Assembly: GCA_002286715.1 (NCBI GenBank)
Contig: NSJX01000067.1
Location: 1-64,000, forward strand
From: Dentipellis sp. KUC8613
Lineage: Eukaryota > Basidiomycota > Agaricomycetes > Russulales > Hericiaceae
Direction: 5' to 3'
Length of the DNA: 64,000 nucleotides
Under the pieces are notes generated by a model. The model saw nothing but the letters and a program-made list of their open reading frames with translations, ran no database searches and had not been told where the DNA came from. Below are positions 33,804 to 45,722 of the stretch, one piece after another (positions within the stretch are counted from its first letter, which is position 1; each line of letters opens with the position of its first letter). Both the position numbers and the translations under genes were made by a program.

Positions 33804-34312
33804 GCCCCAGTCGCATCGTACGCGTTTGTTCTGAATATAACTGGGCGTGTCATGATGTCGCGGTCACATTGGCGCGATGTAACGTGAGCGCGGAGAAACT
33901 CACAGCACCCGCGGCGAATCATGGCTGGGAAATACATCCTAAACGCTCTTAACAAGGCCTTCCAGGAGGGTCAGCTGGTCGTTGAGTGCAAATTTACATC
34001 AATACTTCCAGACTGTCTGGAAATCATTGAGTGGCCCGTTTTGCCTAGGGAAGTGGGCTCATGACGGTGGCATCCCGCGATTGTGGCGAGGCCGTGGAAG
34101 ATGCTTGTGCAAATTTGCAAAAAGTATGATATATGTGCTCTACAACGATGGTACATTAGCGAGGCTTTACTTGGAACTTATGGTATGCGTATGCAAGATA
34201 GCGTGAAGGTGGATGATGTGCGCATAGGAGAACTCGACGAAGATGACCAGTGCATGCAGATAAATAAAGGGCGTCTCTAGAAAGCAAATGAACGTGAAGA
34301 TTAACGCACTCG
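33804..34312. other. Intergenic, 0.5 kb
   Basis: It holds the distal esterase promoter and the 3' flank of the next minus-strand gene. No gene is supported. Confidence 0.5.
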
Positions 34313-36002
34313 TCAATCGTACTTCTGCATCTCCGCGTCGAGCAAATCAATGTCAAAAGACAGCTCCCCATAGCTTGAATCAGCTTCAGCAGGAGGCGGA
34401 GGCGATGGAGCTCTTCGTTGCTTTGAGATCGCTGGGGCAGGGGGCGAAGATCTGGGCGTCGGAAGCCGTCCGGGCATAGCCTTCGCAGGCAATACGACGT
34501 CTGTATCTTTCGGGGCTGGAGCTACAGCTGGATTGACACGTGGGCGAGCAAGTGGAGGCTTGAACGGGCGTTGCCGAGTGGGGAGAGTTTGCGACGGTGT
34601 AAAGCCAGAATTGGTCGCGCCAGTAACACGCCGCATGCCCAGAGGTGGTGGGCGTTGGGAAGCACGTGGCAATGGTAGGGGTGCAGGTTGAACAGGCACA
34701 ACAGGGCTAGGCGGAGACAGCGTTGATGCCGGAGCGGGAGGTGAGGGAGCGTAAGAGATACTTCTCTCAGGTAGAGGTGGGGGAGTTTTGGAGTCTTGAG
34801 ACAGGACACGAGCGGTCTGCGGATAAAGATGCGACGTGGTGCGGGACATTTGAGACGAAGGTGCAGAGCTGGTGGATTGGTCTGCCTTTGACGACTCACA
34901 AGGCGTGGATCTTGCCTGGGGCGCGCTAGTCGTCCTCGTAAGTGTCGAAGAGCGCCCAGAATGGACGATGAGGCTTGGACTTGGACCATGCACGCCCGCA
35001 CTTTGTGACCGCGATGAATCGGCCGTTTGCGTAGTCGACGTCGAGGCGCTGAGTGAGCCGTCCGAAGTACTAACAGCGCTGGGTTGTGCCCTGGACAAGC
35101 TCCAATCTCCGGACGTATCGATGGGAGGAAGGGTAGGTAAATCCACGTCCATGGTAGACATATCTACGTTGGACGTTGTTGCTGACCGGCTGAAGGACGG
35201 CCCAGACATGCCGTGGTACCGTGATGAATGCCTTTCCAGCCTAAGGTTGGTCTGGTCCAACAGCTCGACTTGCCGATCCTTGTTCTCTCGACTCTGAAAT
35301 CCAAAGTCAACCTCTTTCGTCGTCTCTTCTGCCTTAGAGGACCGACTGTCAACCCTGACTCCGTGCCTCCGCGGACGAATTGAAGCAGAATCTAGTGAGC
35401 GGCGAGACTTCCGCGTGTCCTTATCTCCTTGCCTCTCCTTGTGCCGCATCTTCTCTCGCGCATTACTATCCACCTGCTCAGAAACATTCTTGAGCATGCT
35501 CAAAAATCCAGCTGGGCCTTCTGGAAGCGCCGTGGTGCGCTCTGGTACCACGCTTCCTGTAGATTTGCGCGCGGGCCGCGGTCGCGGACGACCGGCAGAA
35601 GTCGATGCTTTACGTGAGGTAGACGCAGAGGTTGGGCGGGACGTAGAACCGGTATCGGTGAAAAGAGGGACAGGAGGTAAGTCATGGTGATCAGGGAAAG
35701 ACTTTCTGGGACCTGCATTGTATCATAAGCACAGGAGATATCGAGACCAGTTAGCTTGGTTGCTTACGACGTGAGACCGGTTTGGACGCCTGGCTAATAA
35801 GTGCGTTGAGTGCAGGGATTGGGGTCTGGGAGTTCTGCCACTGAACGGAAGCGGTATCTGATGCAAGCTGAGCTTGGTGCGCGCGCGCGATCCATTGAGA
35901 CCCGGTGAGTTGCGAAGATGCGGGGATGGCGCTAGTCTCCTCGTTGTCGGAAGAGTCCATAACGTAGTCGAGGTCCATGTCGGAGGCATATGAGGTGTAC
36001 AC
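34313..36002 (-). CDS. Uncharacterised Ser/Pro-rich protein
   Basis: Two exons giving roughly 540 aa. The first exon begins MYTSYASDMDLDYVMDSSDN (acidic) and ends SKPVSRR at a GTAAGC donor near 35768. The second runs from PRKSFPDHHDLPPVP to the stop. A conserved-looking helix is PAGFLSMLKNVSEQVDSNAR, followed by a charged stretch (MRHKERQGDKDTRKSRRSL). The middle is Ser/Thr/Pro-rich with SH3-ligand-like runs (TPPPLPERSISYAPSPPAPA). The C-terminus reads SYGELSFDIDLLDAEMQKYD, a compact acidic helix that may be the functional end. There is no signal peptide or transmembrane span. I do not recognise the family. A start at the internal MDLDYVMD (35978) is also possible. Confidence 0.72.
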
Positions 36003-36761
36003 GTCTGCGGGTTAAGAAATGCACGTTCGAAAGTGTTTATAGCGCTCTGCCACAGCTTTCTTCGTAAACAATGCTTGTGATATCCTGTGAAAACAAAGAC
36101 GCTCCAGCCCGTGTCTGTCTGAGACGGTGACAAGCCACTTACCTGATGTTTCTCTCCCTCACTCTTTCGAAACGTGCTCTGTCTTAGTACATCAACTTCG
36201 GGGTGAGCGCGCTGCTCGTGTCTGACGAGCTATTGTTGGACTGAAAGTTGCGTAGGACGTCGACGAGGGCGGGGAAGATGAAGAGCGGCGAGGAGAAGGT
36301 CATAATCAGCGCGTTAGCGTAACGATCACGTGGAAAATTAAGACGCGAAAGTGGCGCAGATGCTCGTGTCGTTTGATACTGCCGTGACTCAGATAGTGGT
36401 CAATTCGTGACAATAGATGCAGATGAATTTTATCAATTCATGTCGAGAGAACAATGAAACACGCGCTCTTCGACACCGGCACACCACGAGTCAAAGGTAT
36501 ATTGTGTATTGAAATATTACGTAACGAACGAAGGCTTTAGACAACAAGGACAAACAACGCATTACGCCAGGCGCACCACAGCCGACCGCAGCGTGTATCC
36601 AGCCAATATCCGTCGTCGACCCATTCTATCCTCTCGTTCTCTTTTCTCAAGAAGATTATCTTATACCACGAGGAACTTGACGGGCTAATCATACACGGCT
36701 GCAAGAGCTGCAACTTCCATAGGCATCTCGTGCCCAGCAACTAACACACCACCTTGGCGCA
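36003..36761. other. Divergent intergenic region
   Basis: About 760 bases between the minus-strand Ser/Pro-rich gene and the plus-strand BEM46-like gene. It holds both promoters. No further gene or clear TATA box is seen. Confidence 0.5.
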
Positions 36762-39474
36762 ATGTCGAATTTGTTTCCGAGCCTCACAACGTTTGCCAAG
36801 GCATGTGTAGTTTCTACTCTTTCTCCGAATCCATATCCCGCATGACTTACTGAGATGAAATACGAATTAACATAATTGTCAGGGCACGGCTGCGACTGCA
36901 GCGGGACTCTCCACTGTAGGTGAGTGCTCGTCTGGGTCCCTCGAATGCCTGAATTGATTCCCAGCATGGCTCTGTCACTGTAGGGATGGGCCTGCTTTAC
37001 TATGGCCAGAACTTTCTGATATACCCGAGTGCATTTCCCACTGGCTCTAGAGTAGGTGCGTGCTGCCGAAGCTCAGCTGCGGCCTCACCATCTCACTACA
37101 ATCATGCAGAAGTGCCAACTCCATCGGACTTCTCCTTACCATACAACGACCTCACTCTACTCACGCCTGACAATGTCAATATCAAGACGTACCTCCTCGT
37201 ACAACGGCATGACCTGGAGAGATACGTTCCTGCCGCAACGCCAATAGAATGGGATACGGAGGTGGATGGTGATGACACTGAAGTAAGTCATCCCGTCGTA
37301 TCTTTGAATGTATCTATCACAGAAGAGCGGGTACCGGGGAGCGTGAGAGTCTTATGCCCGAGCATGCGACCGTATTCCGCGTTCTTTACGTCGTTGTCAA
37401 TGTGGCATGCGCGATGTATACAACGATGCGTACTGACTGGTCACGTTTACGCAGTTCGCGGCGTCTCGTCCTACGATCATTATGTTCCACGGGAACGGCG
37501 GAAATCATGGACATCGCATCCCGCTGGCCAAAATATTCTATGCGAAAATGAGATGCAATGTTGTTATGCCTTCATACCGCGGGTGCGTTTATTTCCCCTC
37601 TTCGTCTGTGGTGCAAGGTTTCGAGACCGAAACTCTATCTACTCCGCCTTATTCCTTGGAGATCTGCTCTACTTCGTTTGGAGTCTCTTGGCGCTTCGCG
37701 CATCTCTGTTCCTTGCAATGGGGCCCTTCGACCAGCTGTCGCTGAATTGCGTGCCAGCTGAGAACGACTAGGAGGCATCGCCATCGTTTTGGGTATCTTC
37801 GTCCATTTTTGTCTCATTTCCGCGGACACTCCCTCGCGGGACAGAAGTGCTCGCACGCACACTCGCTGCTATTCGCGTCATCCGTGCCTTCACCTACTTT
37901 TCAATTCCTTGAGCTCCACTTCCTCGTGCGACAGAGCGCGCTTCTGCACGTTGCCTTCGCTCCACTCGCTTTCGCGGTCCGCGCTGGGAGACAATTCCCC
38001 TCCTGTCCTTTCTTTCACTGTCGTCCCTCCCAACGGTCTACCTGGCCTTTTCTCCCGGCCGCATCTTACCCTTCTTTTCCCACCTTTTCCGAGCAGCGAC
38101 GTCGAATCGGGTGTTCCCCATGAATTGCCGCCACGTTCTCCGGACCTCGTGTGTGTCGGCCTCCGCTGACCTAAATTCTTTCCTCCAGATATGGACACTC
38201 CGAAGGCACACCCTCCGAAAAAGGTCCGTCTAGCTTTTAATCTCCGTATCTTCTTTGTTCTTTACCTTCGAGCACATCACATACGCCCCGCATTCTGTTC
38301 CTGACTCTGACCTAAGTCATCTTTCTTTTATCGGCCTGTCGATCTCTGTGTTTCTATCGCGCGGAGCAGAAAGTATTCTCGGTGCTCGTCGTGGTAATAA
38401 CCTTACGGGTTACCCACGGCGGTGACAGATCTGCATCCGCGTTGTCATCTGTTGTAGTGTCCTTTGGCGATTGGTTGCGATGAGACTGACGTTTGTTGCG
38501 TGCTTTTGTGCGAACAGGGTTGCAGCAAGATGCACAGACCGTACTCGAATACGTGCAACAGCATGAGGCGCTAGGGAAGACACCCATCGTGAGTCCAGAC
38601 TCGCGCTTTTCGTCCCCCCATCCGGCTTCGAGGAAGCTTCATTATCGATGTATTTGCACCCGAACAATGCCTGACCGTCTTTCCGAGCCGTAGATTCTGT
38701 ATGGGCAGTCAATTGGTGGTGCGGTAGCCATCGACTTGGCTAGCAAGAACATCGACGCTGTACGCCAAGTCTTTCGCTCTAGAACGCACAATTTTCTTAC
38801 TATGATTGACGGATGCATGTGTTCGACGCTGCTAGATCACGGCCTTGATCCTTGAGAATACGTTCATGTCTCTCCCGCGGCTCATTCCAACTGCCCTTCC
38901 TTTGCTCGCACCGTTTTCGTTCCTCTGTCATCAGAAATGGGAGTCGTATCTCAAGGTGCGCCTTGTGGCAACGTCCTTCGCCTCTTCTCCTCTATTCGAT
39001 ACTCACGTCTGGCATTTGCAAATTGTCCTTATCAGGTGCCAAAAATACCAAAGTCAATGCGTGTGTTGCTCCTGGGTGGCGCGCAAGATGAAGTCGTTCC
39101 ACGAGAACAGATGCAAGGCCTATGGGAGCTTATCCGCACGCGACCTTCCGCACCGAGCTCCTCTTCTTCGACGACTTTGTCTTCCCCACCGACCTCTCTG
39201 GGCAAGAAGGCAGAGGCGGATGATACACCAAGTCCGCGGAAAGACGAGGACGAGGAGCCCAAGTCGGAGCCTATTGGAGGCACGAAGGTCGATGGAGGGG
39301 ACAAATATATCGAATACCCCTTGGGAACGCACAGTAAGTCGATGCGGCTGTCGAATGGATGTCTGCGATTGGCTGACACGCGGTCTAGATGACACCTGTG
39401 TTCAGCATGGGTATTGGAAAGCGGTCTCGGAGTTTATCGCCAGCCTCAGCCCGGCCTCGGAGAAGGCCTTGTGA
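36762..39474 (+). CDS. BEM46/ABHD13-like alpha/beta hydrolase
   Basis: A serine hydrolase of the BEM46 family (ABHD13/WISH in animals and plants). The N-terminal hydrophobic stretch AATAAGLSTVGMGLLYYG is a likely membrane anchor and is followed by the family signature QNFLIYPSAFPTGSR. Next come VPTPSDFSLPYNDLTLLTPD, PTIMFHGNGGNHGHR (oxyanion loop), MPSYRG-YGHSEGTPSEKG across an intron, ILYGQSIGGAVAIDLA (nucleophile Ser in GQSIG), LILENTFMSLPRLIP, MRVLLLGGAQDEVVP (acid Asp) and the end HGYWKAVSEFIASL (His region). A Ser/Glu/Lys-rich insert of about 60 residues precedes the last intron. About ten exons. Two introns are long for this genome: 37583-38188 (606 nt) and 38224-38517 (294 nt), separated by a 35-nt exon. 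BEM46 proteins act at the ER and plasma membrane in polarity; the substrate is unknown. Confidence 0.9.
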
Positions 39475-41416
39475 AGGGTTGATGTCCTGACTAGTCAGCT
39501 CCCGGTCCGCCCAATAGGAGGTTTCCCGCTGTGTGCCCAGGTCATGCTATCTCGCGATGGAGCGTTCGTATAGAATCGACATCTCAGTTCTACCCCCTAT
39601 GGATATATTCTCGCAATTCGGCGCTATAGTGACATTCCTGTATCATAACCCTTACCTGTGGATGGATAAATCTATCTTTTCTTTCGTTTGCCAGCCAAGT
39701 ACTTGTGCATCTGTGCCCACTCAAGCAGGATTGAACTCGGAGCCAGCCGGGCGGCTAATGCTGTTTGTCCTTGTTGTCCAACGGCTTCTTCAAACACGTA
39801 AGCATCTCTTGTTGAACCACGCTCGTCCGACTCCAGTCGAGGATTGCTACTAGGATTGCATGCAAAATCTACTCCATCGTGGCATTATCTCATCCTTTCC
39901 TTTGAGCATATCAGCCAGAATTCTTGGTCTTCGAATCTTCTTCCAATGATTTCGGCAAGTTTTGTATGATACGCAGAAGGAATCATCCTGATCTCTCGTC
40001 CGAATTCTGTCGAGTCGTAACTCGTAAGTCCTCCATGGCCCATTGACGTAGCAGGAAACGATGGCTGACATCTGGTCGTTGCTTCTTACTTGCGCGCAAG
40101 TGCTCACCAGGCGGCAAACACCCATGTCATCCGTATTTACTCACCTTCTTTGCGTGATGGGCTCGACCAGCGACTCATGACCCTGACGTGGATGCTCTAT
40201 CTCCTTTTCACCTCCGCGAGCAATTTTGGACAAGCCCTTTTCCTCATCCGTCTACCTCCCTGCGGTATATATCTCTCAGATGTCTGCCACAGCCGTGACG
40301 TTCGTCCCCTTTTCGTCGAGGGATCATGATCCACCCATCCTAGTACCCGGGCCCCAAACTCAGATAGAAGCTGCATTTCCCTTTCAATATCTGAACGTAC
40401 GGTGATATAAACGAACGTGTGCGTATCTCTTCTGAATGAATAGGTGCGCCTGTCGCCTCATTCTGCAACAAACGCAGACTCTATTTACGGCCTCTCCGCG
40501 GTGCCGTAGAATACATACTTATATTTGGCTTTCCCCGCGGCTGGTACCGGCATGGTCTAATCAAGGAGCGCCTGCCGCGTCTCGGAGATCCCCTGGCCTG
40601 TGGAGCGCTGCGGATTGCCCGTGGCCCCCGACGTAACGATCCTCAAAGGGAACGTCATCTCGGGCGCGACTCCTTGTGTTGCGCTGTCGCATGGAACGCC
40701 GAATCGATCACAAATTTTTCTACTTCTGAATGTGATGTTCGATGTCCTGACTGCCGCTCAATCTGACGCCAAACCCTTGCAGGGTCCGGCTGGTCCCCAA
40801 GCAGATGCGCCGTGACGCCATGGCAGAACTGGATTTCGAACTTGAAGCGAGGTCTTCGTTCACCCTCAAGCTTTAGCCTAATTAACCGTGTAGCGGCCCT
40901 TTCGTTGCCACCGACGTCAGTTGCTAGGCAGAAGCGAGCCAGTGGTGGCGCGGGAAATTAGGTTTCTCCAAATAAGGAAGGTAAGTAAGATCGTTTTGTG
41001 CTTCTAAATCTGTCACGCCACCAGCTGAGCCCAACTAGACTTTACGCGACTCCACCCTAAATGATAGCTAATATCCCCGGTTGTGTACAGTTGAGCCCGT
41101 TTCCTACCCTGCCTCGTCAACTGTGAGGGAGGTAGAGCCAGATTTTAACCATACTGTCCTCGAAGAAACTCTCTGGCGGCTACGGAAGACAGTCGTTGTA
41201 GACGCGCGCATCCCGTCGCCCGAGCACGTCGGCAGCAGAGGCGGCTGCCGCACTTCTTGATATGGAGCTTCTAGTCCGAACCGAGCTCCCGTCGCCTTGG
41301 TGGCATGGCGCAACCCCAAGAACGGAACCGCGTTTGTTCACCACGCCATTCGCCATCTCCGGATCGTCAGATTGCTGCGAATCCGGATTTGCGGAAGCGC
41401 ACAGACCCTGTCATCT
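39475..41416. other. Gene-poor, 1.9 kb
   Basis: Nothing firm. On the minus strand, 39677-39860 is open for about 58 codons with protein-like composition (SNPRLESDERGSTRD, EEAVGQQGQTALAAR, LLEWAQMHKYLAGKRKKR) but has no ATG. Just upstream, 39850-40050 has a second open piece (MSAIVSCYVNGPWRTYEL). I could not join the two with acceptable splice sites and frame, so I do not call a gene. Confidence 0.35.
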
Positions 41417-41426
41417 TATATATAAA
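41417..41426 (+). promoter_or_regulatory. TATA box of first secreted-protein gene
   Basis: TATATATAAA about 120 bases before the ATG at 41546, followed by a CT-rich stretch typical of strongly expressed fungal genes. Confidence 0.65.
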
Positions 41427-41545
41427 CCCACCGACCTGTTCCATCTTCTCTATCGACTTCGTGTCATCTGCTCCTCCAGCAACCAAAAAAAAATCCAATC
41501 ACCCACCCCCTACACTCTTTCTCCCCGCACATTCTTTACTTCGCA

Positions 41546-42301
41546 ATGCCTTCCTTCACCAAGATCGTCTCCTTCGCCGCTCTTGCCTTCGGCGCATTCG
41601 TCTCTGCAGCTCCCGTCGCTCCTGCAACCGTTCCTGAGGTTCATGCAGTCAACGTCCCTGCAGTCCCTGCTCTTCAGACCCGTGACGGTGTCTCCGTCGC
41701 CAGTGTCCTGACGGACCTCACCTCCAAGCTCGAGCCCGTTGTCGCTGAGCTCAGTACGTTAAATTCTGCATTATCGTCTCGTAAGAAAGAGATCTCTGAT
41801 AATCTGGGTCAGACTTCATCGTCGCCGGTAACGCGACTGAGCAGGCGCTTGGCCCCATCGTCAATGACGTCAAGAGCACCGTGCAGGACGCCGTCAACGC
41901 CCTGAACGTCCTCGTTGGCCAGCCTGTTGACGCGCTCCTGAAGACTGTGGATGGCACCGCGCAGATCGCCGTTGGCGACCTCGCCAAGCTCGTCGCTGGC
42001 ATCCTCACCCTTGTCTTCACTGCTCTCGGTAGGATCCTCGGCCTCGTTGGTGTCGATGTCGCTCTTGTCATCAAGATTGTGTCGCCCCTTGTGTGCGTAC
42101 ATCCCCGTCTGTATTCTATGAGTCATTCCTGATTGCGTGTTTTGCAGCGAGGTCATTGGCGCCCTTCTGTCCATCGTCCTCAAGCTCGTTGGCAGTGTTC
42201 TCGGCGACCTTGTTGGCGCCGTTGTCGGTCTCATCGGTGCCATCGTCCCCGTCATCCTCCAGATTAATGTTGCTGCTATCATCTCCATCCTCGGCCTTTA
42301 A
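41546..42301 (+). CDS. Small secreted protein, hydrophobic C-terminus (paralog 1)
   Basis: 213 aa in three exons. Introns are at 41754-41812 (phase 1) and 42093-42147 (phase 2), and the joined length is a whole number of codons. The signal peptide is clear (MPSFTKIVSFAALAFGAFVS, cleavage after AAPVA or similar), then an Ala/Pro/Val-rich propeptide-like stretch ending LQTRDG. The mature part has amphipathic helices (VASVLTDLTSKLEPVVAEL, VKSTVQDAVNALNVLVGQPV). It ends in a long, Gly-spaced hydrophobic region (IGALLSIVLKLVGSVLGDLV and onward to IISILGL). There are no cysteines in the mature part as far as I can read. A paralog lies 2.7 kb downstream. Family not recognised; it may be a fungal surface or wall-associated protein. 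Confidence 0.82.
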
Positions 42302-44876
42302 GGTTCGTACCGCCGTGCTTTCGGTCTCGGTATTCCCCGTAACTTATAGTTCGTGCCATATAGGTCCTCGTAGCTTCATAGTTTGAGTTTCGATCTCTCG
42401 TTTGAGGAAGCATTGATTATCCCTCGCATGTTATACATGTAACACATACCGTCACTTAATTGAAGCAGTCTCATTCCATCTATTTCTGGTCAGAGCTATG
42501 CGTGGCAGCGACACCTGTCTCTGATTGTTATCTTCGTGCGGGCTGTTCTGCTCGATGACCAGATTTCTGACAGAGATCATGATGGGCCAGTTGTCGGAAT
42601 TCCGTGTCACCGTTGAATGCTGGGTTTGCAGGCATGACGCCCGGCAGTACTCGGGCCTTCTGATGATGAGCGGGTCTTCTGAGACCTGTGCAAGATCCGC
42701 TGGGGTACTCATCACAGTGATGCTGAATGATGCCAAGTTATGGCGTGCGCAATTCGTGGAAAAGAGGGTCTGAGACGCAATTGCAAAGTTTGGTACAGAG
42801 GACGAGCGGAGGAGCTGCGTTGATTGGGCGGTGTTTGTGCAGGGCTCCTACTGGCCAATGCCACGCGGGTTACGTTATTCGCAACCTTGTCCGTTCCGAG
42901 GTTATTAAAAGCCTGTCAAACGGTAAGCCGCACGTTACCTTTCCGCCGAGCTAATCCCTCTCGGTAGCAGGATCGTGCGCTTATATTTCCGTTGTGGTAG
43001 ATGGTGGACTGGAAATGAGGCAAAAATTATGTAAAATCTTTGAACAACTTCAAGCCGCCATGTGGAATGATCTTCTGTTGGACAGCTTAGATTCACCTCG
43101 ACCACACCGGCCTTCTCTCCGTCCTCTACCATCCATGAACGGTCCAGACGCTTCATTTTCACTCGGCTTGTTGCAGATTTCGTTCCCGAAGGGCTTCTCA
43201 GCGGCACACATCCGACTCACGACTTGACTCTTGAGAAAACGGAGAACGAGGCTCGTCTAGATCTAGAATTCTGTGTCAATCAAACGTCGTATAACGGCCC
43301 GATGTTCTCTGGCCATCGAGAACCAATCGTGGCATACCTGGATTACGGAAAGTCCTGAAGCCTTGCAGTATGGTTCTTAGGAGGTCGGGCCATCGACATG
43401 CACGCAATAACGGCCGCGGGAAGTCGCGGAGGCAGAAGACGTGGATCATGTCAAATTCATTCAGAGTATCTATCTATCACGTCCATCGTGACTGATCGGA
43501 AGCCCCGGAGAACGTTTCTGATCCTATTGGGGGACCTTGGCCTCGACGTTTTGTGAGTATTCCACTGCAGTTTTCCGTGTGTGCGCTGTACAGGATGAGT
43601 TTTCTATTCAGGCTCGAGCTGTCCAAGTGGAGCTCAAAGCACGAGACTTGCTCCCAGGCACGGTCGCGTGTTCTGTGCGTGGATGATGTTCGCAAACCAC
43701 GAACAAGCATGACGCTTCCATTGACCACTGCGGTACTGGGGCATCTGTGCTGAGTTGGCGTTGTTCAGGGCAGCATGTCCAGTCGTCGCTCCACTCCTTC
43801 GCACGGCGTTGTTCGTCATTGTACCCGATAGGTTTGAATAACGTTATTCTTGGCAGCAGCGTACTGCCTCGAATTTGCGTCGGCACTTTGGTGCGTCCAC
43901 CATCAGGGTTGCATAGTCCCGACCCCTCGGTAAATACCGACGGGCCTCGTCATTTGGAACCTTGTTGGGCGCTGAAATCTCCGCTCTCCTCCTCGATGTC
44001 TTTTCTTCCCATGGATCCGTAGGCCGAGGTTTACCAGTTTGTAATCTGCGAGGGCCGCTTCTCCACGTTCTTCGTGGCCATCAGCTGGGGTCCGCTTTTC
44101 TAGGGTTCATTGCGTGCAAGTCCTCTCTCGCCGTCACAGGCGTGGGTGGTCAAAAGAAGTTCGCAGGTGTGACTGCCAACATAGGGCGTCACGTGTATCT
44201 CTTCGGGGATCGTCCGGGTATGTGTCCAAACTTTGGTATTGTATTACTTTGGATCCCGTCTAATCTGCGTCTAGAACTTTGCTATCCGCATTTACGCTGG
44301 TTTGAAAATTTAGAATCCCAGTCAACATCCCTTCGGACGGGCGTGCTTAATTGCATCCGATTAGTAGATGTTATTGCATTTTTGGTGAGTCGGTCTGCCC
44401 TGATCCGCCACCCAGAGAAGGCAAATTCTTGCTTCAGTTTGCGGCTGAATGCAGTCCTTTCGTCATGGTGCGCTCAGTGGTCCTTTGCATGACAGCCTCT
44501 CAAGAGTCCGAGGACTTGCGCTCGTGGCAGATTTCTTCGGCACCGGTCACGTCTTATGTTATTGCGGAGCGTCCCTCGAGGCCCACATGGTCGCAATACC
44601 AAAGACGAGGACCGACTGTCACACAATGTCTCTCGCCCTGCAATGTCCATGGCGAATCTAGCCCATTGGCGGCGAACGAAGGTACGGTCAGAGTTCACAG
44701 AACCATTTGACTTCCAAAGGACTCCATGCCGCGAGGCGGCCCTGTCACGCAGGCCTGTGCCAGTGTGTGTTTTCTCGTCTGTCTCCGGGAAGACGCGATG
44801 ATCAGCGGACCTCTCGTCAAAAATCGTAATATCCCCTCTTTCGCCGAATATTCTTCTTTACAGAGGTCCAGAAAGC
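42302..44876. other. Gene-poor, 2.6 kb, possibly decayed sequence
   Basis: No intact gene. Some pieces look like worn coding sequence. An open plus-strand piece at about 44027-44100 (EVYQFVICEGRFSTFFVAIS) ends at a TAG. Another near 43492-43555 (APENVSDPIGGPWPRRF) ends at a GTGAGT. None connects to a complete gene. The right end is the promoter of paralog 2. Confidence 0.35.
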
Positions 44877-44884
44877 TATAAAGG
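44877..44884 (+). promoter_or_regulatory. TATA box of second secreted-protein gene
   Basis: TATAAAGG lies 86 bases before the ATG at 44963. Confidence 0.65.
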
Positions 44885-44962
44885 CCAGCCAGAGTCGCCA
44901 TGATTCCTCACCTCCGGGCCTCAGACAGATCTCACTCAGCAAGAGTCATCCACTGAACAATC

Positions 44963-45722
44963 ATGTACTCCTTCGCCAAGCTCGCTACCCTCGCTGTCTT
45001 CGCGTTCAGCACCCTCGTCTCTGCTGTCCCCGTCGCTGAGCCTGTCGCCGCCCCGGAAGTACGCGATGTCGAGAAGCGCGCTCAGACTGTTGAGGACATC
45101 CTCAACAACCTGAATACGCAGCTCCAGCCCTTCGCCAGCCAGCTGAGTATGTCGCGCGCCCTACTCATCAGTCCTCGCGACGCGCTGCTAACGAACGGGC
45201 GTACCGTGCAGACGCGTTCACCGCGGACACTGCTACCACCGACGCCGTGACTCCGGTTGTCAGCAACATCCAGAGCACCATCCAGAGCACCGTCGACCAG
45301 CTCAACGCCATCCCCGTTGGCGGCATCCAGGGCGGAAACTTCCTTGGCGCTCTCACCACGGTCATGGGCGTACGTAGTTTTTATCACATCTATTTTCGCT
45401 CCCTTTCTTACCCCGACGGTCCGCAGACCGCCTTGAACCCCGCCAACAACGTCGCGAACGTCGCCGGCAGCAACAAGGTCGTCATCATCCCCGTCTTCTC
45501 CCCACTCGGGTGAGTTTCTTCGCAGATCCCATTTTGACGCGCGCCAGAAGCTAAACTTGGACATGCAGTGTTGTCCTCGCTGCCTTGATCAACGTCGTCC
45601 TCAAGCTCGTCGGCGGCATCCTCGGCAGCCTCATCTTCCTGCTCGTCAGCCTGCTCGGCGACCTCACCGTGATCATCGTCAACCTGCACCTCACGGTGCT
45701 GATCTCCCTCCTCGGCCTCTGA
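44963..45722 (+). CDS. Small secreted protein, hydrophobic C-terminus (paralog 2)
   Basis: 192 aa in four exons. Introns are at 45147-45211 (phase 1), 45370-45426 and 45510-45568 (phase 2), and the joined length is a whole number of codons. The signal peptide MYSFAKLATLAVFAFSTLVS is followed by AVPVAEPVAAPEVRDVEKRA, with a Lys-Arg site that could be Kex2-cleaved. Then TVEDILNNLNTQLQPFASQL and SNIQSTIQSTVDQLNAIPVG form amphipathic helices. The C-terminus (AALINVVLKLVGGILGSLIF and on to LISLLGL) matches paralog 1 in layout and in VLKLVG and the final S-x-LGL. The first and last introns sit at equivalent positions and phases in both genes, so they come from one duplication. Paralog 2 has one extra intron. 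Function unknown. Confidence 0.82.

Noticed and set aside
36762..36921. GC-AG intron in the first part of the BEM46-like gene
   Set aside because: A GC donor after GCCAAG would work, but an ordinary GT donor six bases later also keeps the frame, so the rarer class is not needed.
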